The notes under the pieces are model-generated. The model was not told the DNA's origin. It worked only from the letters and a program-made list of their open reading frames with translations, and did no database searches. A stretch of DNA of 64,000 nucleotides from Aphrocallistes beatrix (lineage: Eukaryota > Porifera > Hexactinellida > Sceptrulophora > Aphrocallistidae): positions 1,426,001 to 1,490,000 of the forward strand of contig OY725504.1 in assembly GCA_963281255.1 (NCBI GenBank). The letters run 5' to 3'. The position numbers and the translations under genes are program-made. Position 1 is the first letter of the stretch. Each line of letters begins with the position of its first letter. This document shows positions 46,626 through 57,339 of the stretch, in pieces.

Positions 46626-47376
46626 GTATATACCTACATTAACCGTTGAATCCTTACAATAAAATGTCTTGTAGAATATATCATATGCAGGTGTGACTTG
46701 AAATAATGATTTTATTTAAGTGTGCCGCAATGAGAAAAAAGTTGAGAAGCACTGGTTTAGACTTACGTCAATAATATACAGTGACTTGGATATTTTCCCT
46801 AACAAAATGCTTTGTATTTCGCAACGAAATGCTTTTGACAATGAGGTAGCACAAATGAATCGAGTTTTAATTTTAAGGATAATTGTTTTAAATTTTTAAA
46901 AATATTCCTTAATTTAGATTTATTAATTTACCTTTAATATGAGGAGTAAAATACGTTTTGTTTCTTCAAAATAGAAATTTTATTAATTCAGGATCTTTCT
47001 CAAATGATTTCATTACAAAATTTCAAGTCAATTTCGGTAAGACCTCGAATAAAAAACATGTTTCAGTCCAAAATTACCTCCAGTGAAGGTGGGAATGCTT
47101 CTCATTATTTGAAGAATCAAAGCTGGTACTTTGATGTATACTGGGATTTATGAGTTTGTTATTACTTAAGTATCGCATTAAAGTTTTAAAATGTCAAGAT
47201 TAATTAAAATAGCAATAATGATCATATATGCGGTAGCCAAATATTAATGCGAGTGGTGGAGCTGAAATAAGTTTCCAACAATCAGCGGCTAAATGTATAC
47301 TAATTAAAGAATATTTTCTAAATGTTAACACTCTATTTTGACAAAGTTCATATGCTTTTCTTTGTTTTGTTTTTAG

Positions 47377-47712
47377 GTACCTGGGTATACGGGTCATAGT
47401 AGATTAGGTTTGGATGATAGCTTTGGCAGAATTCAAAGGGAAATAAATATTAAAAATTCTAACCATTTTTTTTCCTCAAAAACATCGAGGGATGCTAATA
47501 TTCCTGGATATTCTGGATGCCAGCACTGGACTCAGACCCGACCTACACATCATGTAATGAACCACAAGGGTATATATTCGTCCACCACTCCTCGTGAATA
47601 TGTTTCTTTTCATTCTCAATATTCTAGACTGTCTCCTTTCGCACGGAATGGCCTTCTTTCAAAAATGGTCACTTTAACTAATCCTTACAATCCATTTATT
47701 AATCAGCCTTAA
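47377..47712 (+). CDS. Exon 2 of the putative ciliary/sperm microtubule-associated gene
   Basis: Begins after TTTTGTTTTTAG with GTA CCT GGG, in phase 0, and runs 111 codons to TAA at 47710-47712. Without splicing it has no ATG near its start, supporting an internal or terminal exon. It contains VPGYTGHSRLG (first residues) and IPGYSGCQHWTQTRP about 40 residues later, two PGYxG boxes of the kind found in ciliary microtubule inner proteins, then a Ser/Tyr/Pro-rich end with FARNGLLSKMVTLTNPYNPF. No enzyme motif or membrane segment. Joined to 1318-1881 it would give about 299 residues. Pairing with exon 1 is inferred from phase, composition and strand. Confidence 0.65.
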   Translation, partial: VPGYTGHSRLGLDDSFGRIQREINIKNSNHFFSSKTSRDANIPGYSGCQHWTQTRPTHHVMNHKGIYSSTTPREYVSFHSQYSRLSPFARNGLLSKMVTLTNPYNPFINQP

Positions 47713-48007
47713 AATTAGTTGTCAGCTGTTAAATCTATTACTGTTAGTATTAATACTATTATTAATTCTATTGTACGAATATAATTACTACATATTATTA
47801 TTATTATATTATCGCAATATATCATAATAGGGATATAACCCATAGAAGGAACCTCGTATGTTTTGTAGTGCTAGATATAATTGATAAGATTGGCCTATCC
47901 CTCGCCTGTAGTAAAAATATATAATGAATGAAGAAGATTGTATTATATAACGTGAATAGTCGATGCTATTAGCAGACCTTAGTCAAATCATTTGTGTTTG
48001 ATAACCA

Positions 48008-48013
48008 AATAAA
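48008..48013 (+). terminator. Candidate polyadenylation signal
   Basis: AATAAA about 296 bp after the exon 2 stop codon. Common by chance in AT-rich DNA. Confidence 0.35.
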
Positions 48014-48139
48014 TATATTTTTGATTTAATTTAATGAATTTGGCGAGGTGAAAATCTTGATTGTCGTTCATAAAATGCTCTGAAAATAGAACAAATAATT
48101 TATTTTTCACTCAATCATGGACTGACAGGTCACTGGAAA

Positions 48140-48520
48140 TGATAGAGTGATTTGTTTCCTAATGTATTACAGAACAAGTGACTTCACTATGTTAAAGAGG
48201 AAAAAAACTGATTGCCCAGACATCTCGTATTCTAGCAAACATTCCCCCAAACATAGGCTGCATTGGGCTAGCATGCACATAAAGCGACCCGGAGTATGTC
48301 GCGTTTGTTGCCTGACCTATTGCAGCCTAATCTGACTGAGGTGGACCAAGGTTTTAACCGACAGGCAGTTGCTCACTCTTCCAGACGCTGGCAGAGTTAT
48401 GGTCTTTATTGTAGGTACATTGCACTGGGACTCAAAACTATAAGGGAGCCTATCTGGTTTTCCTATAGGATTCATTATGGATCCCAATGGGCGGGGACTG
48501 AACTCCCCATATGGTAACTA
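48140..48520 (+). other. GC-richer segment with short open frames
   Basis: Two overlapping short frames (48147-48335 and 48296-48517) with an acceptor-like TGTATTACAG before them. The translations (with RPGVCRVCCLTYC and SSRRWQSYGLYC) are Cys/Arg-rich and match nothing I recognise. It may be an exon of an unseen gene or an old repeat; I cannot choose. Confidence 0.2.
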
Positions 48521-48605
48521 CATAGTCGTTCTGGCGGAAAGAGCATTTTAAATTGATGAAAATCAAGGACTTAAAACTGAAGATAGCAAATACATGATTA
48601 CTCTG

Positions 48606-50700
48606 TATAAGGATACCGCCCTCGAAAAACTGGCCTGACGTAGAAAAAAGAGGCAAAATATTTTATTGTTAATTCCATTGTATTGCTGAGTGGTCTACCA
48701 TTTAATCGTACTAGTTGGACCGTATTTATTTTGATTTTTATGAGTTAACCCCTAAAGTTTAGCGTTACTAAAAATTGAAAAATTATTGGAGGTTTTTCGA
48801 CATACGTATTTATCAATTAGTTTCTTACTTATTTGATATTTTTTTAATGATATGGACCTCAAAGGTGTTTTGGCCCCATTGGAGATTATATAACAAAGAT
48901 ATAGAAGAAAGGCCAAATAAAATTCAATCAAAATAGCTCTATAAGGGAGTTCATTTATATAATGCTCAGGAGATGGCCAGATTGATATCAGATATTTAGC
49001 GATAATTGTATCAGGAATAAAATTATGATCATTTTTTTTAATAATTGGTTCGGATCCGACCATTTGTTCGTGAGATATCGCTTATTATAGGTAAAGTTCG
49101 GGCATAATACCTCTCTATGGTCCCGAAAGAGGTCGATGTCATATCTTAAAAACTATTGAAGATATATAATATATTATAAACATAAATGAAAGGATATACA
49201 GTCAGGGTCGCTTATTATGAACACCTTGGGGACCAAAAAGTCTGTTCATAATAGAGAGACTTCATATTAAGCGAACTTGACCTAATACAAATCCTAATGG
49301 AACCTGTTGAATTGGGACCAGAGAGTTAGTTCATAATAAACGAATGTTCGTATTAAGCGGGTTCATAATAAGCGAACCTGACTGTATGCGAAAATATATA
49401 CTAGGTTCCTCAAACATCCCTTTGTCAAAAATTCTCGACTTATCATTGACTTTACTGTAATATAAATTCTATGGAGAACTTTGAATATATTAGAAAATGA
49501 TGGATCTAATCATGAAATATGTGTCCAAATGTGGCTATTATGCTAAATAATGAATACAATTGTCGTTAATAATGTGTACAGAAAAATTGGAGCACTTTTC
49601 ATTATTATTTTGGAAGTTCTGGTCTTGGACCTCCCAGTTTCGGTCAAAACGTCCCATTTATGATCCAAAAAGAGATCTCTCTATCTCTGTATATACGAGT
49701 CCAAATTCTTAGTTCTCACCTCCTAATATACTTTTTATACTGGGATATATATGATTCATTGATAATAATTGCACTATATCTTATGGAATGTTAATTTTTA
49801 GATTTGAGTCATGTGATGACGTAACATTTTTCGAAAATCTTAACTTGGAAACTAAAGGTCGTAGACTTTCGTTCTAACTTCCTAATATACTTTTGAGAAG
49901 CTCTTTAATCATTCTAAACTGATGGATTATACTTCGTAGTGCTAGGAATATGAATTACTATGATTCACTATTATTTCAAAATATTCGGGGTTAGGGGCCT
50001 CGACGAAATTTGTGGATTTTTTCATTGTATTTTTGCTATTTTTTTCCAAAATTTAGTTGGAATATGGCTAAATCATCAGTATAAATGCGAATAAATATCT
50101 GTGAATGCTTTTATTTATCTTTAATAGCACATTTGACATTGTTCTTAACATTTAAACTTGAAATTTATTTATCTCGGGACGGAAAAATTTCAAAATTGAC
50201 CGTTTTTAGAATAAAAAAAGTCAAAATAGCTTTGAGACAGAGGTTTGAACATTTCAAGAGTTGTTCAGTATCGTTGTACGATAAACGTAGGACCACTCGA
50301 TTTTCGATATCTTAAAAACTTTTTAATTTTATTGCTGATTTGCAAAACAAATTTTCAAACCCCTATAACATTGACGATTTTGGTTCTTTAAACTTTCTTT
50401 TAGTCCTATGGGATTGCAAATATGATAGCCTATGTATGAATCAATTTTGGAAGCATTTGTTCCTATGGTATATTCCAAAAAATATACAGAGTGGAGGAGC
50501 GTCTACCATTAGGATGTGCTAGCGAAAATCGACTTTGAGACGCTGTAACTTAAAAACTATAAATGTGAACCAAAAAGGTTTGGCATGCGTCAATATTTTT
50601 TAAAGCCGGTACGTGCCCACGCTTAACATCTTATATATATCTATTCTTAACATATGCTGTAAGCCAAACCTAAGCATTTTTCGCGTGCGGTATCCTTAAA
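48606..50700. mobile_element. Element with AAGGATACCGC ends, about 2.1 kb
   Basis: Left end AAGGATACCGCCCTCGAAAA; right end TTTTTCGCGTGCGGTATCCTT is its rough inverse. The left 580 bp also occur at 19777-20340. No long coding frame. It holds the pogo MITE at 49199-49384. The segment with AGGTTCCTCAAACATCCC (about 49405) recurs inverted at about 54300-54345. Confidence 0.55.
49199..49384. mobile_element. pogo/Tc1-type MITE, 186 bp
   Basis: TA|CAGTCAGGGTCGCTTATTAT and the inverse of CAGTCAGGTTCGCTTATTAT with TA. Same family and length as 810-995. Confidence 0.9.
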
Positions 50701-50972
50701 GAAAGTCACATAAGAAGAAGTTCAATAAATGAAATAAGTGGTCATGAATTGGAACAAAATTCAAGTATGGAATAGAAATGGAATTTCAGGGCAGAAATAA
50801 GGCATCTAATTTTTTGGAGAATCAACTTTGCAAGGAATGAAACAGAGCTCTTGATACACGCATATGAAGTTTTATAGGTTATTATTATTGAATATCTCCA
50901 AAGAATTTACAGTAGACTCTCGTTAGTACGTGAATTTGTAATAATCCCAGTCATCGCATACTCAATATATAA

Positions 50973-51345
50973 TATGCGCGCTTCGCTTGCTTGCGCTGCG
51001 CGGCTGGCGGACACTTGTCTGCTAGAGCCGCCCTTTGGGCGCCTAGGTTCACATTAATTAATTATAAGGTAGATAACATCTATGAATATGTCTTACTGTT
51101 ATAATCGCTATCACTCGAAAAATCAAAAACATTTGATGCGTAATGAATACGTTATAACAGAGTGGTGAGTCATCATTTTTTATGATAGTTATATCATATG
51201 TGAGATATATTAATGTACACATTCTCTTAAAATTTCATCGTTCAATCACCTAAAATGGCTGATTTATATTCGAAAAACTGAAATTTCTAATTATAACAAG
51301 GTGGTAGTGACGTCATGATTCCATGATGAGTCAACATATTCGTCT
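50973..51345 (-). repeat. Family H copy, 3' two-thirds
   Basis: GCGCGCTTCGCTTGCTTGCG, GCGGACACTTGTCTGC, GCGCCTAGGTTCACATTAAT, the body, and GTGACGTCATGATTCC near 51310. It is joined directly to a single arm of the 40.7-kb foldback family (51360-51620). Confidence 0.8.
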
Positions 51346-51887
51346 GAGTGTATATTTAGAGATCGGCTTAAAATAGCTAAGAAAATCGCCAAAATCGTCC
51401 TTAAAATGGCTGTTGCGTAATGATACGGTAACTATTCAAAATTTTCAGCAGATATATGTACTCTAACATCATGTTTATATATGCTGGTAATACATTCTTA
51501 AGGTCTATTCTACATGGTTAACGATTTTCAACTAACCATGTATTATTTCAATCGGCTACTACTTCATCTTAGCCCATAATTTTCAATCTACTGTGAGACA
51601 TTATATTGAGTTGACTATGTGCCAGTATAATGTCAGCATTTGTAGATTTTTAGAACTTAGGGATTGATAACAGAAAGACACATCCATAAATCCGATAGCT
51701 ATTAGTATCACAATATTCTTAAGATGAAATAATATTTTTAAATAGCGGGTGTTTTAGATAACGCATGATATTAATTGTTTTTTTTAATAAATATTTTAGT
51801 TTAAGAAGTTGAAAATGGCCATTGAAACTGGGAAAGATTCGTCTGAACTCCTCAAGTCTGTTATCATTTCAATGAACAGTACCAAAA

Positions 51888-51940
51888 ACGATATTTACTG
51901 ATGAGTGCTCTCAGTGCACTCTTCAGTAAATATCGTTATG
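51888..51940. repeat. Strong hairpin
   Basis: CGATATTTACTGATGAGTGC and GCACTCTTCAGTAAATATCG are near-perfect inverse arms around a loop of a few bases (TCTCAGT). It is not linked to a recognised element. Confidence 0.7.
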
Positions 51941-52232
51941 CCAACCAAATAATTTCATCTTATACACCATGCAATCTTCGCCAGTTGAGCATCAATAATT
52001 GCTGGGACCGAATAACTGGGGTCGTGACCATAATAAGTCTGTTCAGTGACTGGACTAAATGCTTGCTTATTTTATTTTCAGAATAACTATGAATTTTCCA
52101 GAAAGATACGTCTCCAAACTGAAAGAGGCACGAAGGTCTTGATCCACAAAAAGATGAGCATGATTCTAAAAAGTTTTCAGTGAGAAATAATCTTCTGCAG
52201 GCTTTTTAGAGAATAATTTAAGAATGCTAATT

Positions 52233-53490
52233 TTAATCCCGGTTGTGTTTCAAGCACTGGCAATAGCTAATGTGGTATTGTGCACCTGACATCATTCGAT
52301 ACAAACCAAAATGATGCTCAAGTGAATCATTTTGCAAGAATAAAGAAATAACATACGAATAATCACAATTTTCAGTGAGATTGTTAACAAAAGACTGAAG
52401 CGCAATACAAGAGTGACGAAAACTGGTAAAAGTTTGAGGACTTAATTTACCGTTTTTGAAGGCATGGCTCGCCAACACAGCCCAATCAACCACACGTTGA
52501 AGGAAACTAAATCTGGTTTCTTTGTTGGTTAATGGAATGGAGAATTCATCTTTGAGAAGGATACCTTTATTAGGAGTATTGATATATTGATCACCTTCCA
52601 AACACTACAAATAATGGTAATAAAGTCTGCTGTGTGTGAATTTATAGAAGTTTGTATCGCGATTGATGGTTAACATTCAATACTGCAGCTGTCGATTCAT
52701 CGAATATTTTAAGGCTAAACTAACATTTTGTCTTTCAAATATGTATAAGGACAACAAGCCTTAGAAGTTAACCTTGGAGCTAATTTTTCAACTGAGCGTT
52801 GGCCACTCTTGTACAGTTGTCGAATCTCATCAAAAACTGCGGTGTTGGCAACATGAATCTTCTCAAAATCAGGATAAGTAAAGGTTTTATTATAGTCTTT
52901 GATTTAGCCAGTCATTACGGATCAATTTGAGTATATGAACGAAGTCAAAGATTCAAAACAATGACCTATGTAAGTCCAGTGGGTGAGGAATAGTTCAACA
53001 GAAATGAGCTAGCACAGGGAAGTAAACGAAAAATACTGGACCATATTTTAGACAAACTCGATACCATGAAGGAAAATACGGTATTTGCAGGGTCAGAAGG
53101 ATTGAAAGATCCTATTATATTCCCTCCCTTGTATGTGAAAGTTGATTTTACGTGAATTTCATCCATCTGAATCACAACATTACGCTCCTATCTGTTAAAC
53201 TGAGTGGCTGTTTGTTTAACATACAGTGGAATTTGCTTATTAGCAAGACCCATATTGCTCTATTAGCAACCAATATTCAGGTCCCAGGCGAAGCTTTTGT
53301 GTTAATTACGTTTGGCAACCATTTTATGAGCAAAACTCGAGTTGTAATAAGCGAATTCCACTGTAGTTTGTGAGATCAACGTGTCAAAGTGTAGAAATAT
53401 GTGACAGGGATAGGCAATCCGGGGATTGAAGATATTTATAGCAAACTGGCAATAAAAGCTAGCATTTGAGCGACAGGACAAGAGTTTCAA
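52233..53490 (-). pseudogene. P-element/THAP9-like transposase remnant
   Basis: Minus strand, in order: a short helical part (KLLSCRSNASFY, about 53470), an RNase H-like core start (MIQMDEIHVKSTFTYKGGNI near 53170, VFSFMVSSLSKIWSSIFRLL), a central segment (NTAVFDEIRQLYKSGQRSVE, about 52800, and FERQNVSLALKIFDESTAAV), then RFSFLQRVVDWAVLASHAF and the C-terminal motif LFLQNDSLEHHFGLYRMMSG at 52270-52350. This pattern is typical of P/THAP9-type transposases. Several frame breaks and a pogo MITE (53224-53363) lie within it. No THAP finger or terminal repeats were seen. Confidence 0.75.
53224..53363. mobile_element. pogo-type MITE, 140 bp
   Basis: TA|CAGTGGAATTTGCTTATTAG and the inverse of CAGTGGAATTCGCTTATTAC with TA. 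Confidence 0.88.
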
Positions 53491-53654
53491 TGTTGTATCG
53501 CCTTATAGTTTTCGCTACCATAATGTTTTCCAATTGGCATATAATGGACGGAAGACATGAAATTACAGGCTGTTGATCCCCAAGATATTCTCTAATTGAA
53601 GGGGAGAGTAAGTCAATGGCTTAATTAACGAATGTCTTCGTTTGCTTCTCTAAC

Positions 53655-53765
53655 ATGGTGTTGGAATCACTCGAAAAATCCCCAAATTTGTCAAAATTTC
53701 ACTTTCGATGCGCAGAGATGACGTCTTAACAGAATGATGAGTCATCATTTTTTGATGAGAGTTGT
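53655..53765 (-). repeat. Family H fragment facing a complete copy
   Basis: CACTCGAAAAATC, a TGACGTC variant and GATGAGTCATCATTTTTTGA on the minus strand, ending at GAGAGTTGT directly before the plus-strand copy. Confidence 0.75.
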
Positions 53766-54256
53766 TACTATCTGTAACAAATTGATTGAAGAAACTGCCA
53801 GGCCCAGAAAGCTGATTTTTGGCATGTGGGAGTCTTTTGGCTATGGCTCCAGTAAGTTCTGAGCTCAGCCGAAAATGTCGACTCATCATGGAATTATGAC
53901 GTCATTGTCACATTTTTAAAAGTTAAGCAATACAGTTATTCGAGCATAACTCAGCAATTATTGGAGATAGAAGGCTTAAATTTTAATAGAAACTGTATAC
54001 TAGCATACCTCAAATATAATGCAACTATTATCAAAAAATGATGACTCATCACTTTGTTATGACGTCATCATTACTCATCAAAATTTTAAAAATTGATAAA
54101 TTCGGTGATTTTTCGTGCGATATCGATTATAACAGTAGGACAGACGTATATAGGGATGTTATCCCCCATATAATTAACCAATGGTGACCACAGGCGCCTC
54201 CGGCGGACACAAAGTGTTCGCCAGCCGCGCAGCAAAAGCAAGCGAAGCGCGCTTGT
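53766..54256 (+). repeat. Family H reference copy (body and tail)
   Basis: The clearest body of the family. In order: CTGTAACAAATTGATTGAAG, GCATGTGGGAGTCTTTTGGC, GATTGGCTCCA-like TATGGCTCCAGTAAG, GTCGACTCATCATGG, AATTATGACGTCATTGTCAC, AAGTTAAGCAATACAGTTAT, ATGATGACTCATCACTTTGT, TATGACGTCATCATTACTCA, CGATATCGATTATAACAGTA, then GGCGCCTCCGGCGGACACAA, GCGCAGCAAAAGCAAGCGAA and the terminal hairpin ending CGCGCTTG|T. It carries two CRE-type sites and one AP-1-type site. Non-coding. Confidence 0.88.
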
Positions 54257-54295
54257 TAAAATTAAATCAATGAAGAGTCTAGAAATATTTATTTT

Positions 54296-55430
54296 TTGAC
54301 AAACGAATGTTTGAGGAACCTATATATTTTGCATATATCCTTTTATTTAACAATCTAATTTATTTTAGACTGTCTAAAAATAAGGGATTTCGTTAAGTCG
54401 TTCTCCCAGTTGTTGGGTAAGGCATTTTATTATTATACCATCAGTCATTTACTTAATTAACCCCTTTATCTAATTAGTTTGGCTCCAATCATGGTAATTG
54501 CCATATGAGATTAAAAAAGTGGATATTCGCAAAGAGGTCGAAGGAACAAATGTAAAATGTGGCCAGGTCCATGACCTATTAGTAATTTTATACTTAAAAC
54601 GAAATTAGTCATGTCACTGTAACCTAGGAGCTGAGGGACCTTTTGTTTGAATTTGATATTCTTGGTGATTAAATAAACAGAGCAGAAATCTACTATTGTA
54701 TTAATTAAATACAGAATAATACAACGTAACATGGTTTGTATATACGTAGTATACCATATCAGTGTAAACAAAATTATGCTGGCTTTACAACAGGAGATGT
54801 GTTTGCATTTGATCTTTGTCATCACCCAGTCCTAACATACACTTTTATTATACTTAAGTACAAAACATGAGATTTAAGGACCTGATTTAAGGAGATTTAA
54901 GGACCTGCAAACTTTGAAACTCAACATTTTCAATAAAAACATGCAATAAGCACATTTAGATGGCAGAGGTTGTTGCATCATGATTAATTAACCTCAAAAC
55001 AAAACAAAACGTGTTAGCATAGTATGCGGATATACGGATATTGCATAACTCAATGATTAGTGCACAATTGGCTTCATTCTCTAGAACACGATTTTCCCAT
55101 AGACTGTGGCTTATAACAGAAAAATCATTGTAACTCGGTCAATCTTTGTCTGATTTTGAATATCTTCAGTTCATTCTTCATATTTCAACCAGCTCTATAA
55201 CGCTAGAATCACTCCTTTATCCAAATCAGCTGATAAAGGTTCCGGTCCAAAACTATAGTTGTACCATATAGGGATTTATCAAATCGTTACATTACAAGGT
55301 TTAGCATCCAAAAAAGAGCACTTTGCTTTGCCTTTGCCGGACCAGTGGATAATTTGGTCTTCTAATGATATTTCCCTCAATTTATTCATACCTTCTATAA
55401 TAACTAAAAGGTTCATTGCGATTTATTGCT
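54296..55430. other. No gene recognised
   Basis: AT-rich. The start (54300-54345) is an inverted piece of the 49.2-49.4 kb repeat. A short 18-bp doubling (GGAGATTTAAGGACCTG / GAGATTTAAGGACCTGAT) is at about 54860-54910. Short open frames look random. Confidence 0.5.
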
Positions 55431-55870
55431 CACAAGTGCGCCTCGCTTGCTTGTAGACACTTTCTGTCCGCCGGAGGCGTCCTTTGGGCGCCTAGGCTCA
55501 CGATGATTAATTACTATAAGGTAGATAACATCTCTAAATCCTTGTACACCTGACTTACTGTTATAATCGATATCCCTCGAAAAATCACAAAATTTTCCAC
55601 TTTATGATGCTTATTGATGACATCATAACAGGATGATGAGTCATCATCTTTTGATGATAGTTGTAGCTTGAGTGAAAAATATTAATCTACACAGTCCTTT
55701 AAAATTTCAGTCTTCTATCACCTAAAATGACTGAGTTATAGTCGAAAACAGAAATTTGATGAGTCGACATTTTCGTCTGAGGTCAGAACTTAATGGAGCC
55801 ATAGCCAGACTCTCAGATGCCAAAAATCAGCTTTCTGTGTTTGGCAGTTCTTCAATCAATTCGTTACAGA
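55431..55870 (-). repeat. Family H copy, tail and body
   Basis: CAAGTGCGCCTCGCTTGC preceded by A, GCCGGAGGCGTCCTTTGGGC, body, GATGAGTCGACATTTTCGTC and CAATCAATTCGTTACAGATA. Confidence 0.85.
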
Positions 55871-55877
55871 TATACTA

Positions 55878-56462
55878 TATCTTTACTATTAAAACTCGAT
55901 TAATGTGTGTTTATGTATACAAGCGCACTTCACTTGCTTGCGCTTCGCGGCTGGCAGGCACTTTGTGTCTACCAGAGGCGTCCTTTGGACGCCTATGCTC
56001 ACATTGATTAATCATAAGGTGGACAGCATCTCAAAAACGTTTGTCTTACAGTTATAATCGACATCACTCGAAAAATCGCAAAATTTTCACTTTTTGATAC
56101 GTAGTGATAACGTAATAACAGGATGATGAGTCATCATTTTTTTGATGATTATTGTCTCGTACGTGAAGAATATTGATATACATATTCTATTAACATTTCA
56201 GCCTTCTATTCAGTTTCTTCAATCAATTCGTTACAGATATATAGAAACTGTCAGGCACAGAAAGCTGAGTTTTGTATGTGGGAGGCTCCACTAAGTTCTG
56301 AACTCATACGAAAATGTTGACTCATCATGGAATTTATGACGACATTGTCACCTTTTTTGTATTTAGATATTTCAGTTTTTCGACTATAACTCAGCCATTT
56401 TAGGTGATAGAAGCCTGAAATTTAAATATAATGTGTATATTAATATATCTCACATATGATAC
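55878..56462. repeat. Composite: a plus-strand family H copy split by a minus-strand copy
   Basis: A|TCTTTACTATTAAAACTCG and the start of the TG/TA microsatellite (55878-55917) run straight into a reversed tail and body (CAAGCGCACTTCAC, 55918 to about 56238). A plus-strand body then follows (AGAAACTGTCAGGCACAG to about 56462). The simplest reading is one copy inserted in the microsatellite of another. Confidence 0.7.
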
Positions 56463-57339
56463 AATTCCAACGTTCGGTATCATGGTAAACCGTGAAACAT
56501 TGTTCCACTGTATTCATAGATTGAAATCGTTTCAGTTTCGTTTAAGGTTTAATATTTTTTTAATTAGTCATTTCCTTTTTCATGGTATTCGTTAGTGTGA
56601 AACCGTATTTTGGTGGTTTCACTGGGATTCAAGGTCGTTTAATGATGGTTTCGAGGTGGTTTCACAGTAGTACGACTTTTCATGCTTTCGTAGAACACGG
56701 CTGTAATACAGTTAAACAAAATTAGTCAAATATATACATTAGATGTTGATAATAAACTGAAGTTAGTTATAGTATAATTGGTTAAATATACTGCTTTTAC
56801 TACTTGTAAATAATTGAAGCTAATATTAATGAAAATAACCAAAATAATTTGTAAATTTAGTCTTGTGTCCCACTGGTTTTCTTCTCCACTAATCAACTAC
56901 CATTCTTGTTCGCCTCCATACAGGTCAGCTTCATACTCGATCACACTACTGATATCTACAGGAATAACCTGAGCACTACTACGATTGGAATACTTATTCC
57001 TAAAACCTGGCAAATCTGCACTAGTATGCCAATTCCAAGCTCCAAACTGCTCTTCACTAACTCTGAACGTCAATAAATGTCTAACTACTACACCATCAGT
57101 TTGTTCCTCTTCTGCTTCTCTACCAAAAGTATCTGAAGCTATCCAAGGACTATCTAACAATGCTTCAACCAAATATTCACCTACCAAAGGTACCCATAGA
57201 TTCGCATGAGCCACTCTCTCGAGTTTATGAGTAAACTATAGCATTCTATACACGGTAAGGTAATGGTGGTCTCAAAATTTTTGCACCAGGGATTGGTTAG
57301 TATATTTAAGCATATTCACATCACTCACAAAATTTCATA

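Larger units (their letters stand above)
1882..47376 (+). other. Putative 45.5-kb intron filled with transposons
   Basis: Bounded by CAG|GTTGTT at 1881/1882 and a good pyrimidine tract ending TTTTTAG|GTA at 47376/47377. Both junctions are phase 0. The interval contains gypsy, hAT, Mutator, mariner, Helitron-like and many MITE insertions, and no other intact host gene that I recognise. Splicing across it is inferred, not shown. Confidence 0.5.

Noticed and set aside
47410-47712. A separate 100-codon gene starting at 47410
   Set aside because: That codon is TTG, not ATG. The open frame extends upstream to a splice acceptor at 47376, so an exon is a better explanation.
54511-54825. 104-codon minus-strand frame
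   Set aside because: Hydrophobic, low-complexity AT-rich translation with no motif or splice context.
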